Shown: positions 55,287-60,279 of the stretch, in pieces
How positions within the stretch are numbered: position 1 is the first letter of the stretch
Layout: each line of letters opens with the position of its first letter
DNA from: Alistipes sp.
Lineage (GTDB): Bacteria; Bacteroidota; Bacteroidia; Bacteroidales; Rikenellaceae
Assembly (NCBI GenBank): GCA_017623115.1
Contig: JAGAPT010000007.1
Coordinates: 1-60,279, forward strand
DNA length: 60,279 nt
Direction: 5' to 3'
Notes under the pieces: generated by a model
The model's input: only the letters and a program-made list of their open reading frames with translations
Told to the model about the DNA's origin: nothing
Databases searched by the model: none
Position numbers and translations under genes: made by a program

Positions 55287-55886
55287 TTAGTGTTTCAGGT
55301 AGTTTTCCATCAAACGGGCTATATATTTACCCACGATATCAAATTCGAGGTTGACGACCGAGCCGGGCTCAATCGTGCAGAAATTCGTATGTTCGAAGGT
55401 ATACGGGATAATCGCCACACGAAACGACGAGGGGGTCGGATCGCACACCGTGAGGCTCACACCATTGACAGCCACCGAACCCTTCTCGACCGTCGTCAGG
55501 CCACCGCCCTGTGGCTCGTATTCAAAGGTGTAGTACCAGCTGCCATCGGCATCCTCACGAGCCGTACAGCGTGCTGTCTGATCAACATGTCCCTGTACGA
55601 TATGACCATCGAGCAAAGCCTCGGGGCGCATCGAACGCTCGACATTAACCTTATCGCCCACCTGCAACAGCCCCAGGTTACTGCGCTCGAGTGTCTCCTT
55701 CATGGCCGTGACCGTATAGCAGTCGCCCTCGATAGCGACCACCGTCAGGCAGACACCATTGTGCGACACACTCTGATCGATTTTCAACGCCTCGGTAAAG
55801 GGCGAACGCAACGTAAAATCCTTATTTTGGCGGTCGACACGGATGGCTACCACCTCAGCCATTGCCTCTACAATTCCTGAAAACAT
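55287..55886 (-). CDS. ribE: Riboflavin synthase (alpha chain)
   Basis: A 199-residue enzyme that dismutates two 6,7-dimethyl-8-ribityllumazine molecules to riboflavin. It begins MFSGIVE and consists of two lumazine-binding repeats (about 1-97 and 98-199), with the second repeat containing HIVQGHVDQ and VNGVSLTV. It lies between an XRE-type regulator and a histidine kinase in a tight operon; ribBA is elsewhere in the window. Confidence 0.96.
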   Translation of the reverse strand: MFSGIVEAMAEVVAIRVDRQNKDFTLRSPFTEALKIDQSVSHNGVCLTVVAIEGDCYTVTAMKETLERSNLGLLQVGDKVNVERSMRPEALLDGHIVQGHVDQTARCTAREDADGSWYYTFEYEPQGGGLTTVEKGSVAVNGVSLTVCDPTPSSFRVAIIPYTFEHTNFCTIEPGSVVNLEFDIVGKYIARLMENYLKH

Positions 55887-55897
55887 ATCTGTTTTGT

Positions 55898-56530
55898 TTA
55901 ATTGTTGATTATCAGTTTACCACGCACGGCATAAAGAGCCTCGATATCCGCTATCGGCAACAGCACCTCATCGAAATTGGCACTGTCGGCCGCCACCAAT
56001 CGGATATATGCTGCCTCCTCTGCCGCACGTATAATACGCAAAGTTACAATTTTTTTGGCAACCACCACATACTCCGACCCCGGAATTATCGCCTCACGGT
56101 CTATCTTTTGCAACAAAACGACCGAACCGGCCGGTGTACGTTCGCCCATGGCGCGCCCCAGATAGTTGATGGCCAGGTCGCAATCACGCAGCAGAGGCAA
56201 GCAGAACATCTGCTCGGCCTTGAGGCTGTCGAGCCGATGCATCGAGGATTCCAAATCGACATTGTAATAGGGAATCATCTCGCCCACAGCACGTTGCTGT
56301 ACAAACATCGCTCCCTCGCCGGTCAAGAGCCACAAGCGATCAATCTCGGGGAAATAGTGGATGATACGGTCGGCTAAAAGCAACGAAATGCCATTGTTGC
56401 CTCGTTTAATCTGATAGAGATTCTCGCCGCGTGCAAGACCGATATGGTGCGCAAAACTATTGGTGGTCATACCCGCCCATCGAATCACAGCATCCAAACG
56501 ATTCCACGCATTTTGCTTTTCCGGCATCAT
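55898..56530 (-). CDS. XRE-type regulator with degenerate S24-like domain
   Basis: A 210-residue protein (or 209 from the second ATG): an N-terminal helix-turn-helix (about 20-65, TTNSFAHHIGLARGENLYQIKRG), then a C-terminal LexA/CI-like S24 fold (about 105-205). Where active proteins have GDSM, with Ser as nucleophile, this one reads GRAM (CDLAINYLGRAMGERTPAGS), so the serine is absent and autocleavage is not expected. It may therefore sense a ligand or protein rather than be inactivated by RecA. It heads the operon with ribE, kinase, lgt, SPOR and gtrA genes. Confidence 0.8.
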   Translation of the reverse strand: MMPEKQNAWNRLDAVIRWAGMTTNSFAHHIGLARGENLYQIKRGNNGISLLLADRIIHYFPEIDRLWLLTGEGAMFVQQRAVGEMIPYYNVDLESSMHRLDSLKAEQMFCLPLLRDCDLAINYLGRAMGERTPAGSVVLLQKIDREAIIPGSEYVVVAKKIVTLRIIRAAEEAAYIRLVAADSANFDEVLLPIADIEALYAVRGKLIINN

Positions 56531-56534
56531 TTAT

Positions 56535-56565
56535 TTTGGCATTTTGTTTTTTTTGTGCATCTTTG
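56535..56565 (+). promoter_or_regulatory. Promoter of tRNA-Arg
   Basis: TTTG (56535-56538), 19 nt and CATCTTTG (56558-56565), one base off the consensus, end 6 bp before the tRNA. Confidence 0.6.
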
Positions 56566-56571
56566 CAGTCC

Positions 56572-56643
56572 GGTCCCGTAGTTCAATGGATAGAATTTAA
56601 GATTCCGGTTCTTACGATTGGAGTTCGAATCTCCACGGGATCA
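56572..56643 (+). tRNA. tRNA-Arg (anticodon CCG)
   Basis: A 72-nt cloverleaf: acceptor GGTCCCG/CGGGATC (one G-T), D-stem GTTC/GAAT, anticodon stem TAAGA/TCTTA with loop TTCCGGT (anticodon CCG, decoding CGG), variable CGAT, T-arm TGGAG-TTCGAAT-CTCCA, discriminator A. CCA is not encoded. It stands on the strand opposite to the regulator-ribE operon. Confidence 0.92.
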
Positions 56644-56648
56644 CTTCA

Positions 56649-56677
56649 CGACGGATGCACACATCCGTCGTTTTTTT
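56649..56677 (+). terminator. Terminator of tRNA-Arg
   Basis: A 9-bp stem CGACGGATG/CATCCGTCG with a 4-nt loop is followed by seven T. On the minus strand the other side has no T-run after the stem, so it should be one-directional. Confidence 0.85.
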
Positions 56678-56706
56678 ATGCCCGTAGGACCTGCCCCCTA
56701 TCGATG

Positions 56707-56736
56707 CAAAGATAACACAAAAAAGCGGTTTAACAA
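56707..56736 (-). promoter_or_regulatory. Minus-strand promoter reading toward tRNA-Arg antisense and the XRE operon
   Basis: On the minus strand TTG (56736-56734), 19 nt and TATCTTTG (56714-56707). No TAnnTTTG box was found between tRNA-Arg and the XRE ATG at 56530, so this is the best candidate promoter of that operon. Its leader would run antisense through tRNA-Arg for about 170 nt. Alternatively it is a relic. Confidence 0.45.
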
Positions 56737-56792
56737 TATTATATAGTAAAAGCAGTCAAATTTATTGTATATTGCATACAAATACCTCACAC

Positions 56793-57023
56793 AAAAAGGG
56801 CGCAATCACGCTTTAATTCTCTCAAGCCTTCGACTGCTGTACAATAATTAAAGTCGCGTTCACGCCCAGCGGACGCAAACACCAACCTTCATACCATTGT
56901 ACCATCAAAGTGTCGAAGTTTGAGAGTAGTATCAAGTTGTGTTCACACAAAATATGTCATGGGGTACACGCTCCCCTATCGGCATCCTTCGCCCTGCGGT
57001 GCTCCTCCTTTGAGGTAACACCG
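56793..57023 (-). ncRNA. Candidate structured RNA gene upstream of ruvB
   Basis: About 230 nt on the minus strand, bounded by a consensus promoter (57059-57028) and an intrinsic terminator ending in T5 (56797-56793). A 5' hairpin GGTGTT-A-CCTC / GAGG-AGCACC begins at the predicted transcript start (57022-56998). Small hairpins follow (GGGG/CCCC; TTGTG/CACAA). A long-range helix joins 56926-56912 with 56834-56819 (CTCTCAA/TTGAGAG and CTTCGAC/GTCGAAG) and extends to GTACAAT/ATTGTAC (56902-56896 with 56845-56839). The terminator stem (GGGCG, CGCG, CTTTAATT with their partners) shares the loop region. No credible protein is encoded. It could be a Bacteroidales-1/6S-like RNA or another family; no covariance model was run. 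Confidence 0.55.
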
Positions 57024-57027
57024 ACAA

Positions 57028-57059
57028 CAAAGATAGCGCATTTCGGCCGTTCGGCCAAA
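57028..57059 (-). promoter_or_regulatory. Promoter of the candidate structured RNA
   Basis: On the minus strand TTTG (57059-57056), 20 nt and TATCTTTG (57035-57028), a full Bacteroidetes consensus. The predicted first base falls where the 5' hairpin starts. Confidence 0.75.
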
Positions 57060-57172
57060 CATTCGTTCCAAAAAAGTGTTTCGTTCCGTCTGATCCATTT
57101 TTTTTGCCGAAGGCTGGGTGGTTCCATTTTTTTTTCGTTACTTTGAACAATCATTTGTATCGTATACCGATT

Positions 57173-58177
57173 ATGTCTATTATTCGCAATACCGAGAGCG
57201 ACCTCGACTTCGAAAACAAAATCCGCCCACAGGAGTTAGGCAACTTCGCCGGACAGGATAAGATTGTCGAGAACCTGCGCATCTTCATCAAGGCAGCCCT
57301 GATGCGTGGCGACTCGCTCGACCATGTGCTGCTGCACGGCCCCCCGGGCTTGGGTAAAACGACGCTGGCTAACATCATCTCGAACGAGATGGGGGCGCAG
57401 CTGCGCGTCACCTCGGGTCCCGTGCTCGACAAGCCCGGCGATTTGGCCGGTCTTCTGACCAACCTCAACCCGGGCGATGTGCTCTTCATTGACGAGATTC
57501 ACCGTCTGAGTCCCATTGTCGAGGAGTATCTCTACTCGGCCATGGAGGATTACAAGATCGACATCGTGCTCGACAAAGGCCCTTCGGCGCGTTCGATCCA
57601 AATCGAGTTGGCTCCCTTTACGCTCATCGGAGCCACGACGCGCAGCGGCCTTTTGACTTCGCCGCTGCGTGCCCGCTTCGGGATTCAGTGCCACCTCGAA
57701 TACTACGACACGCCCGTTTTGGCCGGCATCGTGAAGCGTTCGGCGCGCATCCTCGACATCGAGATTGACGACGAAGCAGCACTCGAAATCGCCATGCGCT
57801 CGCGTGGCACACCGCGTATTGCCAATGCCCTGCTACGGCGCGTGCGCGACTTTGCGATGGTCAAGGGAGAGGGGCATATCGAGTTGAAGATCACGAAGTT
57901 TGCCCTTGCGGCACTCAACATTGATGCACGCGGACTGGATCAGATGGACAACAAGATTCTGGCGACGATCATCGAGAAGTTCAAGGGAGGGCCGGTCGGC
58001 ATCAATACGATTGCGACGGCTGTCGGCGAGGATTCCGGCACGATTGAAGAGGTCTACGAACCTTTCCTCATCAAGGAGGGCTTCCTGAAACGCACCCCGC
58101 GAGGACGTGAGGCGACCGAAACGGCCTACCGCCATTTGGGCATCACCCCCTCCGGTGACTCCCAATCGCTGTTTTAA
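57173..58177 (+). CDS. ruvB: Holliday junction branch migration helicase RuvB
   Basis: A 334-residue AAA+ motor that drives branch migration with RuvA. Walker [10 protein letters not shown] (about 60-68), Walker B DEIHRL, the sensor GATTR, the arginine finger in PLRARFGI and a winged-helix C-terminal domain (about 265-330) are all seen. The start [15 protein letters not shown] at 57173 fits; the upstream open frame lies in the promoter region. A TTACTTTG sequence at 57138-57145 is a weak promoter candidate. ruvA and ruvC are not adjacent. Confidence 0.96.
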   Translation: MSIIRNTESDLDFENKIRPQELGNFAGQDKIVENLRIFIKAALMRGDSLDHVLLHGPPGLGKTTLANIISNEMGAQLRVTSGPVLDKPGDLAGLLTNLNPGDVLFIDEIHRLSPIVEEYLYSAMEDYKIDIVLDKGPSARSIQIELAPFTLIGATTRSGLLTSPLRARFGIQCHLEYYDTPVLAGIVKRSARILDIEIDDEAALEIAMRSRGTPRIANALLRRVRDFAMVKGEGHIELKITKFALAALNIDARGLDQMDNKILATIIEKFKGGPVGINTIATAVGEDSGTIEEVYEPFLIKEGFLKRTPRGREATETAYRHLGITPSGDSQSLF

Positions 58178-58182
58178 CCACA

Positions 58183-58215
58183 AAGCGGATGTCGAGGTAA
58201 TCGACATCCGCTTTT
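58183..58215 (+). terminator. Terminator of ruvB
   Basis: A 14-bp stem (AAAGCGGATGTCGA / TCGACATCCGCTTT) followed by TT and a C/T-rich run. Confidence 0.8.
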
Positions 58216-58271
58216 CCTTTCCGAACCGCCCCACCCCGCCCAAAATACAATATAATATTGCATGATGTTGT

Positions 58272-58308
58272 AAAAAAAAGCGCGGGTATGAAAAACAATA
58301 CCCGCGCT
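58272..58308 (-). terminator. Terminator of the BspA-like lipoprotein gene
   Basis: On the minus strand an 11-bp perfect stem (58308-58298 / 58289-58279) is followed by a T8 run (58279-58272). Confidence 0.85.
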
Positions 58309-58328
58309 AAAACGTACATTCGGTTCAG

Positions 58329-59981
58329 TTACTCAAATACATATTCTTCCATCGCAGAAGCGTAATCGCTCCAATAGGTAGCCTCCTGATAGGCTTTCAG
58401 GATGCTATCGTCGTCGCTGGCCGGTACATAAATCTTTCTGTCGGGCGCATTGCCATCAAACATATCACTGTATCCGGTTGGTGGTATCGGTCTTTTGCAA
58501 TAAACACTCGTCAGGCTCGTGCAACCAGCGAATGCATAAGCGCCAATCGACGTTATGCTCTCGGGAAGCGTGATGCTCGTCAGACCCGTGCAATTCCGGA
58601 ATGCATAATCACCAATCCACCTCACACTCTCGGGAATCGTAATACTCGTCAGACCCATGCATAAAGCAAAGGCATTCCACCCAATGACCTCCAAACTATT
58701 CGGAAGCGACACGGATGTCAATGCTTCGCAGAACTCAAATGTTCCATATAATTGGGTTACCCCTTCCGGAATCACCACCGAAGACAACGCCGAACTATAT
58801 GCAAACCCAAAATACCCTAATTCACTTATACTATTTGGCAGAGAGATAGATGTCAAGGCATCACAGAATGAAAAGGCCTGCTTACCAAGGGTTGTAACAC
58901 CTTCAGGAAGCATGACCGATGCCAACTTAGTACACCCCCAAAAGGCTAAATCACCTATCGTTGTCAACGCCCCATCAAAAACCATGACACCTCGACCCAA
59001 ATCTTGGTCATAATAGTTGTCAATCAGCTCGACCCCAAAGACGGAGGCATCATTGGGTTCTACGATATTCCCATCGGACGAAGTGTACCAAATCTGATTC
59101 CTTGGTACATCAATGGCCAGTTGGCGTTTCAGCGTGTTGTAGACATTACGCTTAAAGGTTTTCTCTTTGTTGACCTCAAACTCCTGCGTGTTACCACTCG
59201 CACTCTCGACCGTTACCTTGTAGCCCTCGGCAAGCGTTACCGGCGGGACAACAATCCAAAAAGCCACAGGGGCATCCTCGGTTGTATTTACCTCAACAGG
59301 CGTATCACAACACAAGGTAATCGAAGAATCATCCCCTTCTATAAAGCAGGTGGGGGCATTGGTATGCGAAGCATAAATTTTAGCCTCACCGGCGAGAGGC
59401 TCACCGGCAATTGAACTCAAGGTAATCGAACTGACGGTTTGCTCATCACCCCAGAGCAACACGCGCAGGTAACTGCCGACATTCTTGAATACGAAACGGT
59501 TATCGCTGAGCCCACTGGTGACGGCAACCATCGTATTTGCCCCTACTCCAAAGGAGTTCTCGACGTAGACTTGCTCGGCCGGCATCATCGTGCTGATATA
59601 CATATCCTCTTCATGAAACCACGCCTCTTCGTCATAGGGATAGAGTGCATATGCAGCCGGCAAATCGTAGCCAAACCAATATTCATCATCGGTAGACACC
59701 TGCTTAAAGCCGCCCGCATTAGCACCGGTACGACCCGAGAAAGCAAATTCGCGGGCATAAGTAGTCCCCTTAAAAACCGTCAGACGATCATCCTTGGTCC
59801 ATAGCAAACGCACTCGTTCATCCAAATAAGTACGACTATCCTCCTCTTCGTTATCTTCGAAGTAGGCCCAATACTCTTTCGGAAGATGATCTTGCGGCCG
59901 AACAGCCGACAACTCCTCAATAGAGGATTGCGCACACCCCGCCATCAGCAGGGCTGCAACCATCCATATGATGCGTTTCAT
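58329..59981 (-). CDS. BspA-like leucine-rich repeat lipoprotein
   Basis: A 550-residue lipoprotein precursor (lipobox ending at C16, LMAGC). The N-terminal half (about 40-300) resembles fimbrillin-like proteins, including EFEVNKEKTFKRNVYNTLK near its end. The C-terminal half (about 345-505) holds six or so LRR_5 (BspA/TpLRR) repeats of about 23 residues with the pattern 'L.sI.LP.si..Ig..AF..C..L', followed by a short CKRPIPP tail. These proteins bind host or bacterial surface molecules in characterised examples; the ligand is unknown here. The frame is open upstream to 60059, but the signal peptide begins at 59981, 13 bp after a small ORF on the same strand. Confidence 0.88.
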   Translation of the reverse strand: MKRIIWMVAALLMAGCAQSSIEELSAVRPQDHLPKEYWAYFEDNEEEDSRTYLDERVRLLWTKDDRLTVFKGTTYAREFAFSGRTGANAGGFKQVSTDDEYWFGYDLPAAYALYPYDEEAWFHEEDMYISTMMPAEQVYVENSFGVGANTMVAVTSGLSDNRFVFKNVGSYLRVLLWGDEQTVSSITLSSIAGEPLAGEAKIYASHTNAPTCFIEGDDSSITLCCDTPVEVNTTEDAPVAFWIVVPPVTLAEGYKVTVESASGNTQEFEVNKEKTFKRNVYNTLKRQLAIDVPRNQIWYTSSDGNIVEPNDASVFGVELIDNYYDQDLGRGVMVFDGALTTIGDLAFWGCTKLASVMLPEGVTTLGKQAFSFCDALTSISLPNSISELGYFGFAYSSALSSVVIPEGVTQLYGTFEFCEALTSVSLPNSLEVIGWNAFALCMGLTSITIPESVRWIGDYAFRNCTGLTSITLPESITSIGAYAFAGCTSLTSVYCKRPIPPTGYSDMFDGNAPDRKIYVPASDDDSILKAYQEATYWSDYASAMEEYVFE

Positions 59982-59994
59982 CCTTGTAGTGCAA

Positions 59995-60105
59995 TTAATC
60001 TTCCTCCCCCTCTTCGGGATTCTCCAACTGACTTTGGGCAAAGCCCTGCTCGACCACAACCTTCAGCTCCTCGACTTCGGGTACAACATAGGTGACTTTT
60101 TGCAT
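59995..60105 (-). CDS. Small peptide upstream of the BspA-like lipoprotein
   Basis: A 36-codon ORF (ATG at 60105, TAA at 59997-59995), too short for most gene callers. The peptide begins MQKVTYVVPEVEELKVVVEQ, then has GFAQSQLENPEE and ends in acidic EEGEED. Short proteins of this pattern (basic start, 'PEVE.L.v..EqGFAqS', acidic tail) recur near fimbrillin/BspA-type surface genes in Bacteroidetes, from my recollection of genomes. There is no signal peptide. It is 13 bp from the lipoprotein start, so the two are co-transcribed. Function unknown. Confidence 0.65.
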   Translation of the reverse strand: MQKVTYVVPEVEELKVVVEQGFAQSQLENPEEGEED

Positions 60106-60279
60106 TTTGAAAATAGTTTGGTTACCGTACCAACTCCCCGAACGGTGATGTATAATAATAGTATTTACAACCGATTATTACTCAATATTTTATAGATAAT
60201 AAGTCAGAAATATGGTTGTTATTTTTAATTGCACATTCTAAAAGGTGAAGATTTAACGCTTTTATTGATTATTAACTCA
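60106..60279. other. AT-rich end of the window, no gene seen
   Basis: 174 bp upstream of the small peptide gene. The sequence becomes strongly AT-rich. I see no TAnnTTTG promoter on the minus strand and no complete ORF; the promoter of the two-gene BspA unit may use a different box or lie beyond the window. Confidence 0.5.

Noticed and set aside
54151-55290. Plus-strand open frame of 379 codons over the histidine kinase
   Set aside because: Shadow of the minus-strand kinase, whose H, N, G1 and G2 boxes are intact; no domain in the antisense translation.
56919-56940. String GTTTGAGAGTAGTATC resembling type II CRISPR repeat starts
   Set aside because: Only one copy is present, no spacer periodicity and no cas gene in the window. 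The bases are used by the long-range RNA helix instead.
56932-57150. Minus-strand frame of 72 codons upstream of ruvB
   Set aside because: It contains the consensus promoter and the 5' hairpin of the candidate RNA within the frame, so the structure explains the region better than a protein.
1-60279. Insertion sequences, prophage, toxin-antitoxin or defence systems
   Set aside because: No transposase, integrase, phage structural, nuclease-defence or toxin motifs were found; gene content is housekeeping and envelope-related.

Overview
This window reads as a chromosomal segment of a gut-type Bacteroidales bacterium, most likely of the Alistipes/Rikenellaceae kind (inference; no rRNA is present to prove it). 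The evidence is the Bacteroidetes promoter signature (TTTG, about 19-20 nt, TAnnTTTG) in front of many genes, a class III fructose-bisphosphatase, a fused SecDF, a flotillin FloA/NfeD pair, DUF3109, an M64 peptidase, PepSY-like periplasmic proteins, SPOR-domain proteins and BspA/fimbrillin-like lipoproteins. Coding density is high and no phage, transposon or CRISPR array was seen.

Layout. 1-313: tRNA-Gly(CCC) with its own promoter and terminator, and a 20-bp duplicate of its 3' end. 317-4041 (minus): lepA and an acyl-CoA synthetase. 4203-6266 (plus): lysA and a DMT permease. 6248-10510: serine hydrolase, two lipoproteins, and a stand-alone trpB-like gene behind a leader peptide with three tandem Trp codons and an attenuator. 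10794-14001: a DUF3575-like protein and pheT. 14083-18820 (minus): an envelope/nucleotide operon yicC-gmk-nadD-ddl-DUF3109-M23/LysM peptidase. 19000-26602 (plus): fbp, serC-serA-DUF1015-SGNH hydrolase, and a peroxiredoxin. 26647-31185 (minus): znuB-like permease, lptG-like permease, ribBA, fmt. 31290-37967 (plus): mtaB, then a two-TM sensor-like protein, trkH, a coiled-coil/SPOR protein, nfeD and floA. 38051-42191 (plus): M64 peptidase, surface lipoprotein, MFS permease. 42264-45260 (minus): secDF. 45496-48754 (plus): GH43 enzyme and uvrB.

48826-51861 (minus) is a compact two-component regulon: two PepSY-like secreted proteins, a histidine kinase and an OmpR-type regulator. The regulator gene and the PepSY operon carry nearly identical promoter/operator modules with 11-bp-spaced repeats. 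51913-56530 (minus) is a tight operon of an XRE/S24-like regulator lacking the catalytic serine, riboflavin synthase, an orphan histidine kinase, lgt, an HU-like/SPOR fusion and a GtrA protein. tRNA-Arg(CCG) lies upstream of it on the other strand.

The 492 bp between tRNA-Arg and the ruvB start hold no convincing protein gene. They do hold what looks like a free-standing structured RNA gene (about 57023 down to 56793), with a canonical promoter, a 5' hairpin at the predicted transcript start, a long-range three-part helix and an intrinsic terminator that competes with that helix. The window ends with a BspA-like leucine-rich lipoprotein preceded by a 36-residue peptide gene. The least-explained pieces are this RNA, the twin operators, the trp leader and a few apparently leaderless mRNAs.
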